Notes under the pieces: model-generated | Seen by the model: only the letters and a program-made list of their open reading frames with translations | What the model was told of the DNA's origin: nothing | The model's database searches: none | In this document: positions 16,498 to 25,326 of the stretch, piece by piece | Numbering within the stretch: the first letter of the stretch is position 1 | Layout of the letters: each line of letters opens with the position of its first letter | From: Amycolatopsis regifaucium | GTDB taxonomy: Bacteria > Actinomycetota > Actinomycetes > Mycobacteriales > Pseudonocardiaceae | NCBI RefSeq assembly: GCF_001613935.1 | Contig: NZ_LQCI01000009.1 | Span: 90,821 to 154,820, forward strand | Length of the DNA: 64,000 bases | Direction of reading: 5' to 3' | Program-made: the position numbers and the translations under genes

Positions 16498-17819
16498 CAG
16501 GACGAGCGCAGGAAGCGGTCGAGCACGCGCACCCCGAACTTCAGCGCGTCGACCGGCACGCGCTCGTCGACCCCGTGGAACAAAGCCGAGAAGTCGAGGT
16601 CGGCGGGCAGCTGCAGTGGGGCGAAGCCGAAGTTCCGGATCCCGAGCGACTGGAACGACTTCGCGTCCGTGCCGCCGGAAAGCATGTACGGGAGCGTGCG
16701 GGCACCCGGGTCCTCGGCGAGGACCGCGGCGGTCATCGCGTCGACGAGTGCGCCGTCGAAGGTGGTCTCGACCGGCGGCAGCTCCATCCACTCCTTCTCG
16801 ATGTCCGGGCCGAGAATCTCCTCCAGCTCGGCGTTGAACGCTTCGAGACGGCCGGGAAGGATCCGGCAGTCGACCGAGGCTTCCGCGACCGACGGGATGA
16901 CGTTCGACTTGTACCCGGCGGTCAGCATCGTCGGATTCGCCGTGTCACGCAGGGTCGCGCCGATCATCCGGGAGATGTTCCCCAGCTTGGCGACGGAACC
17001 CTCGATGTCGTCCTCGGGGAAGTCCCAGCCGGTGATCTCGGTGACGCCGTCCAGGAACTCGCGGACGGAGTCGGTCATGACCAGCGGGAAGCGGTGGTTG
17101 CCGAGCCGGGCGACGGCCTCGGACAGCTTGGTGACGGCGTTGTCGCGATGGATCATCGAGCCGTGACCGGCGGTGCCGCGCACCCGCAGCTTCATCCAGC
17201 GGATGCCCTTTTCCGCCGTCTCGATGAGATACGCGCGGACGTTGTCCTTCAGCGTGATCGAGAAGCCGCCGACCTCGCTGATCGCCTCGGTGACGCCCTC
17301 GAACAGCTCCGGACGATTCTCGACCAGCCACTGCGCCCCGTACTTGCCGCCCGCTTCCTCGTCGGCGAGGAAGGCGAAGACGAGGTCGCGCGGCGGCACG
17401 ATGCCGTTGATCTTGTAGTGGCGGGCCAGCGCGAGCGCCATTCCGCACATGTCCTTCATGTCAACGGCACCGCGGCCCCAGACGTAATCGTCCTGGATCG
17501 CGCCGGAGAGCGGGTGCACCGACCACTCCGAGGCGTCGGCGGGGACGGCGTCGAGATGACCGTGGATCAGCAGCCCGCCACGCGAGGGGTCCGCGCCCGG
17601 CAGCCTGACGATCACGTTGTGCCGGTCCTTGCCGCCGGACTCCACGTAGGTGATCTCGTAGCCCGCGTCGGTCAGCTTCTCCGCGACGTACTCCGCGGCG
17701 GCGCGTTCACCGACGAGCGTGTCGGGATCACCGGTGTTGGTGGTGTCGATGCGGATCAGTTCACTGGTGAGCGTGACTGCCTCTTCGGCGGCTGCTTCGA
17801 TCAGATTCGGTTCGGTCAC
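16497..17819 (-). CDS. M20 family metallopeptidase
   Basis: A 440-residue di-zinc M20/M25/M40 hydrolase. Visible metal and catalytic motifs are HGHLDAVP, WGRGAVDMKD and FLADEEAGG, with the dimerisation (lid) domain carrying GTAGHGSMIH and the final SGGTDAKSFQ. Starting at GTG 17819 gives the normal family length. It would hydrolyse N-acyl-amino acids or dipeptides in the cytoplasm. It is the first gene of a unit with the Asp-nucleophile hydrolase. Confidence 0.9.
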   Translation of the reverse strand: MTEPNLIEAAAEEAVTLTSELIRIDTTNTGDPDTLVGERAAAEYVAEKLTDAGYEITYVESGGKDRHNVIVRLPGADPSRGGLLIHGHLDAVPADASEWSVHPLSGAIQDDYVWGRGAVDMKDMCGMALALARHYKINGIVPPRDLVFAFLADEEAGGKYGAQWLVENRPELFEGVTEAISEVGGFSITLKDNVRAYLIETAEKGIRWMKLRVRGTAGHGSMIHRDNAVTKLSEAVARLGNHRFPLVMTDSVREFLDGVTEITGWDFPEDDIEGSVAKLGNISRMIGATLRDTANPTMLTAGYKSNVIPSVAEASVDCRILPGRLEAFNAELEEILGPDIEKEWMELPPVETTFDGALVDAMTAAVLAEDPGARTLPYMLSGGTDAKSFQSLGIRNFGFAPLQLPADLDFSALFHGVDERVPVDALKFGVRVLDRFLRSS

Positions 17820-18055
17820 CAGGCATTCCTACCATTGGCGGAGCCGGCCGACCCGTCGCCACCGTCTGGTGGACGGCGTGTGACCGCCCACTCTCCGCGT
17901 GCCGGGTACGGGACCGCGCCCGCGGCGCCGGGCCGGGGCCGGTCCGCGCATGAAGCATGCCGATCTCGGAGCAAGCCGACCCTGCAGTCTGCTTGTTCGA
18001 ACGCGACGCTCTTGCGGCGGGTTTGTCCCCGCGGCCGCCGGTACGTCGCCCTCCT

Positions 18056-18389
18056 CACCCGGCCCGGCATGGCCGCTCTGTTCCGCATCGTCATCGCCGA
18101 ACTGCCGCGCTTCCCCGAGTTGGGCGAGGCCCACTTCGAGCGCGGCAAGATGCCCTACTTCGACTCGGTGCGCCGCTATCTCGACACCGAGAACGCCCTG
18201 GGAACGGCGAAGCTGGACGACACGGAGCTGGCAGCGACCCAGTTCCTCGGGATGATCTCCAACTACGTCTTCTGGCCCCGGATGCTGCTCATGAACTGGT
18301 CTCCCGACGACGCATCGATGGCACACGTCGTGGACGAGGCCGTACTGATGATGGAAGCCAGATACGGCCTCGCAAACACCACCGACTGA
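18056..18389 (+). pseudogene. TetR regulator remnant (C-terminal domain only)
   Basis: The frame reads RPGMAALFRIVIAELPRFPE, then FLGMISNYVFWPRMLLMNW, which is the C-terminal ligand domain of an AcrR/TetR-type regulator. No helix-turn-helix or plausible start precedes it; the upstream frame is low-complexity and not protein-like. It is most likely the decayed 3' end of a regulator gene. An ATG at 18069 would give a stand-alone 106-residue product. Confidence 0.6.
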
Positions 18390-18568
18390 AGCGGCAGGTG
18401 CCGTGCTTGAACGTTGGTCAAGCGGGTCGAGAAGGGCGGCGATCAGCCGCATCTCACCCGAAGCGCCACGTCCCTGAGTTCGGCGGGGATCCGATGCTGA
18501 CGTTCCCCCTGGGCGTCCTTGACGGCAGCCACCGGACCGCGTTCGGCGCTCGCCGCCTGATCAACTTG

Positions 18569-19096
18569 TCAGGCGGAAGCGTTCGGTGAGGGCGCTCGCC
18601 GCGCCTCGACCGCCCCATCCGGGCTGGGCTGGTCGGTGGTGAAGCCCGCGGACCGGAGGATCCGCAGGGCGGCGTGGTTGGACGCGCGAGTCGACGCACT
18701 AAGCGTCACCACACCGGCCGCCGCCGCCTCATCGATCAGCAGTCGCACCGCCGCGGCGCCGATGCCCCGACCCCGGGTCGATCGTGTAAGCCAGATCCCC
18801 AGTTCCGCGGCCGCATCTCCGCTCGGGCCGAGGGCGAGGCGCACCGCTCCCACGATCATCCCTTCAGCGCGAACCGCCCACGTACACTCCCCGCAGGGTC
18901 CGGCCAGACCGGCTCGACGATCCCGATGATAGTCGCGCAGCCAGGCGATCCGCTCGTCGTTCCACGCGCCGCCCGCAGTCAGCGGCGGCGTCACGTCGTC
19001 GGCGGAGGCATCCTCGACCGCGGCCCTCACCAGAGCCTCAAGCACGAACTCGTCCACCGCGACGAGTTCCACCGAGTCGGGACGCGGCAGTGTCAT
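18569..19096 (-). CDS. GNAT-family N-acetyltransferase
   Basis: A 175-residue GNAT acetyltransferase. The acetyl-CoA-binding loop is TRGRGIGAAAVRLL, followed by the typical LSASTRASNHAALRILRSAGF segment. I chose the ATG at 19096, which has AGGAG 8 nt upstream, over longer in-frame starts. The substrate is unknown and it has no clear operon partner. Confidence 0.85.
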   Translation of the reverse strand: MTLPRPDSVELVAVDEFVLEALVRAAVEDASADDVTPPLTAGGAWNDERIAWLRDYHRDRRAGLAGPCGECTWAVRAEGMIVGAVRLALGPSGDAAAELGIWLTRSTRGRGIGAAAVRLLIDEAAAAGVVTLSASTRASNHAALRILRSAGFTTDQPSPDGAVEARRAPSPNASA

Positions 19097-19225
19097 GGAA
19101 GGTACTCCTCGTGGTCCAGGCTCAACGGCAGCGGCACGCATGGTCTCGTGGGCGACGAGGCAGCCTCGGCACTGAACCGAACATATCCCGATACGCCCAG
19201 GTGGTCGAACGAATATTCACTTACC

Positions 19226-19344
19226 AAGGGGGTGCCCTAACCCTGATGAAGCGTTCGTCTCGAACATGCACCGCTCGCGGGACGGCGGTTCTGATCTTCG
19301 ACTACCGGAACTTCGGCGCCAGTAAGGGCGGCCCGGAGCTGTAG
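19226..19344 (+). pseudogene. Alpha/beta hydrolase fragment
   Basis: The frame contains TAVLIFDYRNFGASKGGPEL followed by a stop. This is the conserved strand that precedes the nucleophile in alpha/beta hydrolases of the dienelactone-hydrolase/acetylesterase type. Neither the nucleophile elbow nor the remaining 200-odd residues are present, so this is a short remnant. Confidence 0.45.
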
Positions 19345-19406
19345 TTGCAGTGCTCGTGCGCGCTCGGTGCGCGGTGCGTGATCAACGAGCACGCCACGGC
19401 ACAAAC

Positions 19407-19431
19407 GTGTCGGTCTCAGATTTAGGGGTAT
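19407..19431 (+). promoter_or_regulatory. Candidate stress-sigma (SigB/SigF-type) promoter
   Basis: GTGT (19407-19410) - 15 nt - GGGTAT (19426-19431) is close to the GTTT-N15-GGGTAT consensus of SigB/SigF-type factors. It lies 43 nt upstream of the small gene at 19474, which would give a leader of about 33 nt carrying the AGGAGG ribosome-binding site. Confidence 0.35.
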
Positions 19432-19473
19432 CCGCCGTGTGTCGATCGAAAAGCTCTAGTTCAGGAGGCATCC

Positions 19474-19716
19474 ATGGCCACCGGTGAGACCGGTTTCGAC
19501 GATGTCAGTTTCGATCTCGTCAGCGTCCAGTACCACGCGTTGAAGGCAGGACACGATTACGGCCAGTACGTCAGGGACGCCGACAACGCGGGACGCCAGG
19601 ACATAGCCGACTTCTTCCGCAAGGTCATGGAAGAAGACTCGGCACGCGCCAAGCAGTGCCACGAATTCTTGAAGGACCTTTCCGGCACCTCGGCCTCTGG
19701 ACCCGCCGTTTCGTAA
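19474..19716 (+). CDS. Small conserved helical protein of unknown function
   Basis: An 80-residue acidic protein with a strong AGGAGG ribosome-binding site 5 nt before the ATG. The core (LVSVQYHALKAGHDYGQYVRD, then IADFFRKVMEEDSARAKQCHEFLKDL) is predicted to be two long helices. Acidic and His residues are spaced in a way that loosely recalls ferritin-like or other helical metal-binding proteins. I do not recognise a named family. A stress-type promoter upstream and a hairpin terminator just downstream suggest a single-gene transcript. Confidence 0.75.
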   Translation: MATGETGFDDVSFDLVSVQYHALKAGHDYGQYVRDADNAGRQDIADFFRKVMEEDSARAKQCHEFLKDLSGTSASGPAVS

Positions 19717-19723
19717 CGGCTCC

Positions 19724-19761
19724 GGCCCTGAGCGCGTCGAAAACGGGACACGCTCAGGGCC
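19724..19761 (+). terminator. Hairpin terminator
   Basis: GGCCCTGAGCG (19724-19734) and CGCTCAGGGCC (19751-19761) form a perfect 11-bp stem starting 8 nt after the stop codon of the small gene. Confidence 0.7.
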
Positions 19762-20140
19762 TCACCGCCATATCCCGCGTCATGCACCGACTTCCCATTG
19801 GGAGCGCCATCGCGCAGTCCCGCGCGGGATAATACGTTCCCTGCCAACAGATCCGCGTGCGTCCGCGCAGACCCTTCATGCGGATCGACGAGGCGTTGCG
19901 ACCTGCCGTCCACGCGTCCTCCACGGCCGCTGACGCAACAGACCAGGCCAGGACGTCGCGCGACCGCATAGCGCAGGATCAGCGGTGGAGGCTTTGCGCC
20001 GGAAGTGCTGCGCCACCATGAAAATCATGAGACGACAGTCCGACTCACGCGACAAGACAGTCCACTGTCAACTCGAACGCGAGAAGCTCAGCGCTCCTTC
20101 GCCGACCACCTGACCGCCTGCGGTGGCGGCTTGACATCCG
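19762..20140. other. Non-coding gap
   Basis: About 380 nt between the terminator and the leuD stop. Open frames here show no family resemblance and poor starts. I see no RNA gene or repeat. Confidence 0.5.
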
Positions 20141-20734
20141 TCACTGCCGGAGGGTGCGAGGCTTGTACCAAGGGCGCCGCGCTTCGTACTCCGCGATGCT
20201 GGATTCGTGTTCCAAGGTCAGGCTGATGTCGTCCAGGCCCTCCAGCAGACGCCACCGGGCATTGTCGTCCAGCTCGAAATCGGCCGCGATCCCCTCGGCA
20301 CGAACCTGACGGTCGAGCAGGTCCACGGTGACCTCGGTCGAGGGGTCGGCTTCAGTCAGCTCCCAGAGCCGGTCCACGGTCTCCTGCGGCAGCACCACGG
20401 TCAGCAGGCCGTTCTTGAGGGAGTTGCCGCGGAAGATGTCGGCGAAGCGGGGGGAGATGACGGCCTTGAAACCGTAGTTCTGCAGTGCCCAGACGGCGTG
20501 CTCGCGCGAGGAACCGGTCCCGAAGTCCGGCCCGGCAACCAGCACGGTGGCGCCCTGGCGGGCGGGCTGGTTGAGCACGAACTGCGGGTCCTTGCGCCAG
20601 GCATCGAAGAGCCCGTCCTCGAAGCCGTCCCGGGTGACCTTCTTCAGCCAGTGGGCAGGGATGATCTGGTCGGTGTCGACGTTGCTGCGGCGCAGCGGGA
20701 CGACCCGGCCGGTGTGGGTGGTGAAAGCTTCCAT
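20141..20734 (-). CDS. leuD: 3-isopropylmalate dehydratase small subunit
   Basis: A 197-residue LeuD. It carries the swivelling-domain signature NVDTDQIIP and the [17 protein letters not shown] substrate-recognition loop. With LeuC it isomerises 2-isopropylmalate to 3-isopropylmalate in leucine synthesis. It is the last gene of the leu cluster, 5 nt after leuC, and so is surely cotranscribed with it. Confidence 0.95.
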   Translation of the reverse strand: MEAFTTHTGRVVPLRRSNVDTDQIIPAHWLKKVTRDGFEDGLFDAWRKDPQFVLNQPARQGATVLVAGPDFGTGSSREHAVWALQNYGFKAVISPRFADIFRGNSLKNGLLTVVLPQETVDRLWELTEADPSTEVTVDLLDRQVRAEGIAADFELDDNARWRLLEGLDDISLTLEHESSIAEYEARRPWYKPRTLRQ

Positions 20735-20739
20735 GGGGT

Positions 20740-22161
20740 TCAGACTCCGGTGGTGAGGGGCGGTTCGGACAGGTCGGCGGGCGAGGCCAGGTGACCGAGG
20801 ACCGCGGTGGCGGCTGCCACCTGCGGAGAGACCAGGTGGGTGCGGCCGCCCTTGCCCTGTCTGCCCTCGAAATTGCGGTTGGAGGTGGACGCCGCCCGCT
20901 CGCCGGGGGCCAGCTGGTCGGGGTTCATGCCCAGGCACATGGAGCAGCCCGCGTGGCGCCACTCGGCCCCGGCGGCGATGAACACCTTGTCCAGCCCCTC
21001 CTCGACGGCCTGCAGCGCGACGCGCACCGATCCGGGCACGACCAGCATCCGTAGCTCGTCGGCCACCGAGCGGCCCCGGAGCACGGCGGCCGCGGCGCGC
21101 AGGTCCTCGATCCGCCCATTGGTGCAGGAGCCGAGGAAGACGGTGTCCACCGCGATCTCCCGCAGTGGCTGCCCCGCCCTCAGGCCCATGTACTCCAGCG
21201 CCTTCTCGGCCGCCATCCGCTCGCTGGGGTCGGCGAACTCCGCCGGGTCGGGGACCGAGCCCGACAGCGGAGCACCCTGCCCCGGGTTGGTGCCCCAAGT
21301 GACGAAGGGAGAGAGAGCGGAGGCGTCGATGACGACCTCGCGATCGAAGGTTGCTTCGCCGGAGCGCAGGGCACGCCAGTCGGCGACAGCGGCGTCCCAG
21401 GCGGCGCCCTTGGGCGCGTGCGGGCGGTCCTTGAGATAAGCGAAGGTGGTTTCGTCCGGGGCGATCATGCCGGCCCGGGCTCCCGCCTCGATCGACATGT
21501 TGCACACGGTCATCCGGGCCTCCATCGAAAGTTTCTCGATAGCCGGGCCGCGGTATTCGATGACGTGGCCTTGACCGCCGCTGGTGCCGATCTCGGCGAT
21601 CACGGCCAGGATCAGGTCCTTGGCCGTGACACCGGCGGGCAGCTCGCCCTCGACCGTGACGGCCATGGTCCGGAACGGCGCCATCGGCAGCGTCTGGCTG
21701 GCCAGCACGTGTTCGACCTGGCTGGTGCCGATCCCGAAGGCGAGGGCGCCGAAGGCGCCGTGGGTGGAGGTGTGGCTGTCGCCGCAGACGATGGTCATTC
21801 CGGGCTGGGTCAAGCCCAGCTGCGGCCCCACCACGTGGACGACGCCCTGCTCGACGTCGCCCAGCGGGTGCAGGCGGACGCCGAACTCCGCGCAGTTCTT
21901 TCGCAGCGTCTCCAGCATCGCGCGGGCGACCGGGTCGGCGATCGGCTTGTCGATGTCGATCGTGGGGGTGTTGTGGTCCTCGGTCGCGATGGTGAGGTCG
22001 GTGCGCCGCACGCGCCGCCCGGCCTTACGGAGTCCGTCGAACGCCTGCGGGCAGGTCACCTCGTGCAGCAGGTGCAGATCGATGTAGAGCAGATCCGGTT
22101 CGCCCTCGGCGCGCCGGACGACATGGTCGTCCCAGACCTTCTCCGCCAATGTCTTGGCCAT
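20740..22161 (-). CDS. leuC: 3-isopropylmalate dehydratase large subunit
   Basis: A 473-residue LeuC of full length. Iron-sulfur cluster ligands are visible in FLGSCTNGR and GCSMCLGMN, and the active-site [21 protein letters not shown] region is intact. I chose the ATG at 22161 ([10 protein letters not shown]), which matches the family start and has a GAAGGGA ribosome-binding site. It lies between leuB and leuD. Confidence 0.95.
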   Translation of the reverse strand: MAKTLAEKVWDDHVVRRAEGEPDLLYIDLHLLHEVTCPQAFDGLRKAGRRVRRTDLTIATEDHNTPTIDIDKPIADPVARAMLETLRKNCAEFGVRLHPLGDVEQGVVHVVGPQLGLTQPGMTIVCGDSHTSTHGAFGALAFGIGTSQVEHVLASQTLPMAPFRTMAVTVEGELPAGVTAKDLILAVIAEIGTSGGQGHVIEYRGPAIEKLSMEARMTVCNMSIEAGARAGMIAPDETTFAYLKDRPHAPKGAAWDAAVADWRALRSGEATFDREVVIDASALSPFVTWGTNPGQGAPLSGSVPDPAEFADPSERMAAEKALEYMGLRAGQPLREIAVDTVFLGSCTNGRIEDLRAAAAVLRGRSVADELRMLVVPGSVRVALQAVEEGLDKVFIAAGAEWRHAGCSMCLGMNPDQLAPGERAASTSNRNFEGRQGKGGRTHLVSPQVAAATAVLGHLASPADLSEPPLTTGV

Positions 22162-22274
22162 GGATTTCCCTTCGAGCGAGTTGGCTGGAACCGGAGCCGG
22201 GCCGGCACCGGGTTTCACGCTGTGCCCGTGCGGAATGCCTCGTTCACGAGACGTCAAGGAATTCCTTGAGCGGC

Positions 22275-23312
22275 TCAGCCCGCGAGGCGAGCGGTGAGCG
22301 CGTCGCCGATCTGCTCGGTGCTGCGGGGTGCGGCCGCGTCGCGTTCGGCGAGGTCGGCGGTGACGGCGGCCTCGATCCGCCGTGCCTCCTGTTCGTAGCC
22401 CAGGTGGCGCAGGAGCAACGCGACCGACAGGACGGTCGCGGTCGGGTCGGCCTTGCCGGTGCCCGCGATATCCGGGGCGGAGCCGTGGACCGGCTCGAAC
22501 ATCGAGGGATGGGCGCCGGTGGGGTTGATGTTGCCGCTGGAGGCAAGGCCGATGCCGCCGGTGACGGCCGCGGCCAGGTCGGTCAGGATGTCACCGAAAA
22601 GGTTGTCGGTGACGATCACGTCGAACCGCTCGGGCCGGGTGACGAAGAAGATCGTGGCGGCGTCGACGTGCAGATAATCGGTGGTGACACCGGGGTACTC
22701 GGCGGCGACCGTGTCGAAGGTGTGCTGCCATAGGTTGCCGGCGTGCACGAGCACGTTGTTCTTGTGCACCAGCGTCAGCTTCCGGCGTGACCGGGCGTCG
22801 GCGAGTTCGAAGGCGTAGCGGATCACCCGTTCCACCCCGTAGGCGGTGTTGACGCTCACCTCGGTGGCCACTTCGGCGGGAGTGCCGACGCGCAGCGCGC
22901 CGCCGTTGCCCGTGTACGGGCCTTCGGTGCCCTCCCGGACCACGACGAAGTCGACGGATGGGCGGTCGCCGGTGTTCGGGGGTCGTTTGCCGGGGCGCAG
23001 ATTCACGTAGTGGTCGAAGGCGAAACGCAGCTTGAGCAGCAGGCCTCGTTCCAGCACGCCGGAAGGGACGGTGGGATCGCCGATCGCGCCCAGCAGGATC
23101 GCGTCATGGTGCCTGAGCGACTGCAGTTCGGCGTCCGGCAGGATCTCCCCGCCGGCGTGCCACCGCCGCGCGCCGAGATCGTACGGACTGGTCTCCAGTT
23201 TCACGTCCGGCGGGAGCACGGCGGCCAGGACCTTCAGTCCCTCTGCCACCACTTCCGGACCGATACCGTCACCGGGGATCACCGCGAGGCGAATGCTACG
23301 ACTGGTCGGCAT
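22275..23312 (-). CDS. leuB: 3-isopropylmalate dehydrogenase
   Basis: A 345-residue NAD-dependent beta-decarboxylating dehydrogenase. The N-terminal [10 protein letters not shown], the [15 protein letters not shown] substrate loop, [15 protein letters not shown] and the C-terminal [12 protein letters not shown] motifs are all intact. It oxidises 3-isopropylmalate to 4-methyl-2-oxopentanoate. The start at 23312 has GGAGAGA upstream; an in-frame ATG at 23330 is less well placed. About 110 nt separate it from both leuA and leuC. Confidence 0.95.
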   Translation of the reverse strand: MPTSRSIRLAVIPGDGIGPEVVAEGLKVLAAVLPPDVKLETSPYDLGARRWHAGGEILPDAELQSLRHHDAILLGAIGDPTVPSGVLERGLLLKLRFAFDHYVNLRPGKRPPNTGDRPSVDFVVVREGTEGPYTGNGGALRVGTPAEVATEVSVNTAYGVERVIRYAFELADARSRRKLTLVHKNNVLVHAGNLWQHTFDTVAAEYPGVTTDYLHVDAATIFFVTRPERFDVIVTDNLFGDILTDLAAAVTGGIGLASSGNINPTGAHPSMFEPVHGSAPDIAGTGKADPTATVLSVALLLRHLGYEQEARRIEAAVTADLAERDAAAPRSTEQIGDALTARLAG

Positions 23313-23422
23313 GGCATCTCTCTCCTTCATTCGGGTGGTGACAGCTGTTCGCGGGGTCGGATCGGCGGCAGACCGCTGCCGCCTTCCCTTGGTCCGCGCG
23401 TGGCCGCGGACTCCCGGGGCAC

Positions 23423-25147
23423 TCAGATGGCCGGCTCCGTCGCGGTTGCGGTCGAGGTGGCATACGGTGCGGACTGCTTCTCGTCCCAGGCTCGCCTGGC
23501 AGTGGCCAGCGCGGCTCTCCGGACCGCTTCCGTCTCCTCCTCGTGAATACCCACGCCCCACAGGGAATGCCCGTTCAGGGCGGTCTCGCAGAAGGCGGCG
23601 TATCCGGGCCGCCCCTGGAGCCGCTCCACGGTGACGCCTTGGACCGCGCCGGGGGTTTCCATGGCGGAGAACGCCCGGCACACCGAGATCTTCCAGTCGG
23701 CGGGCGTCCAGTCGGCGGCGGAAATCTCCACGGCGTCCGCCGTCCCCTCGTCGGACTCCGTGCCCGGTGCCACATACCGCTCCGTGAAAAGCTCCCAGAG
23801 CTCGTCCGCGCCCACTTCGCCGCCACGCTGCTCGCAGAACTTCTGCATGACGTGGGCGAAGTCGATCTGCAACGGCCGGGGCAGAGTCAGCCCCTGCGTG
23901 CTGTGCAGCAGGTGGGCGATGCCGCCCTTGCCGGACTGGGTGTTGATGCGGATCAGCGCCTGATAACTGCGCCCGATGTCGCGGGGGTCGACGGCGAGGT
24001 AGGGCACTTCCCAGACGGCACCGGGATCCCCCGCCTCCTCACGGGCTTTGAGCCCCTTGGCGATGGCGTCCTGGTGCGTGCCTGCGAAGGAGGTGTAGAC
24101 GAATTCGCCCACCCAGGGATGGCGAGCGGAGACCGGGAGCTGATTGCACTCCTCGACCACGGCACGGATGCCGTCCAGATCGCTCAGGTCGAGCATGGGG
24201 TCGATCCCCTGGGAGAACAGGTTCATCGCCAGGGTGGGCAGGCAGACATTGCCGGTGCGCTCACCGTTTCCGAACAGGCATCCCTCCACCCGGTCGACGC
24301 CGGCGAGGAGGGCCAGCTCGGTCGCCGCGACGGCGCTGCCGCGGTCGTTGTGCGGGTGCAGGGTCAGGATGGTGCGGTCGCGATACGCCAGATTCCGGCA
24401 CGTGTACTCGATGCGGTCCGCCAGCTCATGCGGCGGGAAGCACTCCACGGTCACGGGCAGGGCGATGCGGAGGGTGCGGTCGGTGCGGGAGGCGCAGTAC
24501 TCCTGCACCGCGTTGCAGATCTCCACGCCGAAGTCGGGCTCGGTCTGGCTCCAGGACTCCGGCACGTAGGACAGGTAGAGCTCGGTCTCCGCCAACGTTT
24601 CCTGGAGCCGGACGGCGTGCCGAGTGCCTTCGAGGGCCAGCGCCACGGTCTCCTCGCGACTGGCATGGAAGACCACCCGCCGCTGCGCGACGGAAGTCGG
24701 GTTGATGTACTGCAGGACCGCCCTGCGGGCGCCGCGTACCGCGTCCACACTCCGGTCTATGGCGTCGGTCCGCATGGAACAGAGAACCTGGATGACGACG
24801 TCGTCAGGAATGGAGTCCGTGTCGATCAGGTGCCGCACGAAGTCGTAATCGTCCTGGGACGAGGCCGGGTAGCCGACTTCGATCTCCTTGAACCCCATGG
24901 ACACCAGAAGATCGAACATGACGCGCTTGCGGGCGACGTCCATCGGCTCCAGCAGAGCCTGGTTGCCGTCACGCAGATCCACGCTGCCCCACAGAGGCGC
25001 TCGGGTGAGCTGGCGGCTGGGCCAGGTGCGGTCTTCCAGCCCGATCGGCTGATAGGGAGCGTACTTGTGCACGGGCATTCCGCTTGCTGTCTGCGCGCCC
25101 ATGTCCTGGGCGCGGAAGGCGCGGTGCCGATGTGGTGAAGGGCTCAT
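23423..25147 (-). CDS. leuA: 2-isopropylmalate synthase, with shortened regulatory domain
   Basis: A 574-residue LeuA. The catalytic barrel is intact ([39 protein letters not shown] with the metal His residues, and [11 protein letters not shown]). It condenses 2-oxoisovalerate with acetyl-CoA. The C-terminal part is unusual: the segments that normally read GNGPIxAFVDAL and DYxEHAL in the leucine-binding domain are not recognisable, and only a short [12 protein letters not shown]...LWGVGIHEE tail remains. Weak feedback inhibition is therefore possible. The ATG at 25147 has GAGGAAGAG upstream; an in-frame ATG 33 nt earlier is an alternative. Confidence 0.92.
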   Translation of the reverse strand: MSPSPHRHRAFRAQDMGAQTASGMPVHKYAPYQPIGLEDRTWPSRQLTRAPLWGSVDLRDGNQALLEPMDVARKRVMFDLLVSMGFKEIEVGYPASSQDDYDFVRHLIDTDSIPDDVVIQVLCSMRTDAIDRSVDAVRGARRAVLQYINPTSVAQRRVVFHASREETVALALEGTRHAVRLQETLAETELYLSYVPESWSQTEPDFGVEICNAVQEYCASRTDRTLRIALPVTVECFPPHELADRIEYTCRNLAYRDRTILTLHPHNDRGSAVAATELALLAGVDRVEGCLFGNGERTGNVCLPTLAMNLFSQGIDPMLDLSDLDGIRAVVEECNQLPVSARHPWVGEFVYTSFAGTHQDAIAKGLKAREEAGDPGAVWEVPYLAVDPRDIGRSYQALIRINTQSGKGGIAHLLHSTQGLTLPRPLQIDFAHVMQKFCEQRGGEVGADELWELFTERYVAPGTESDEGTADAVEISAADWTPADWKISVCRAFSAMETPGAVQGVTVERLQGRPGYAAFCETALNGHSLWGVGIHEEETEAVRRAALATARRAWDEKQSAPYATSTATATEPAI

Positions 25148-25326
25148 CTCTTCCTCTTTCCTGGATTTCCGTGGCGCCATGACCCCCGCCGGGGTGGGCG
25201 AGGTTCCGGCGGGAGAGCGCGAAATGGCTCCGGCCTGAGCGCGGTCGGCGACCCTGCCGGAAGACCCGCCGCCGTCGAGGCTTCGCCGTGAAGGCAGGAA
25301 CGCGGGCGTCACCTGCCGACGAGTTC

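Noticed and set aside
15475..18389. Overlapping long plus-strand frames opposite the hydrolase and M20 genes
   Set aside because: Shadows of the minus-strand genes; only the last ~110 codons (TetR C-terminal part) look like protein.
19557..19969. Minus-strand frames over the small helical gene and the following gap
   Set aside because: They overlap a well-supported gene with a strong ribosome-binding site and terminator, and show no family pattern.
25148..25326. Leucine attenuator or T-box before leuA
   Set aside because: No Leu-rich leader peptide, specifier hairpin or T-box consensus could be found in this stretch or upstream of the ligase.
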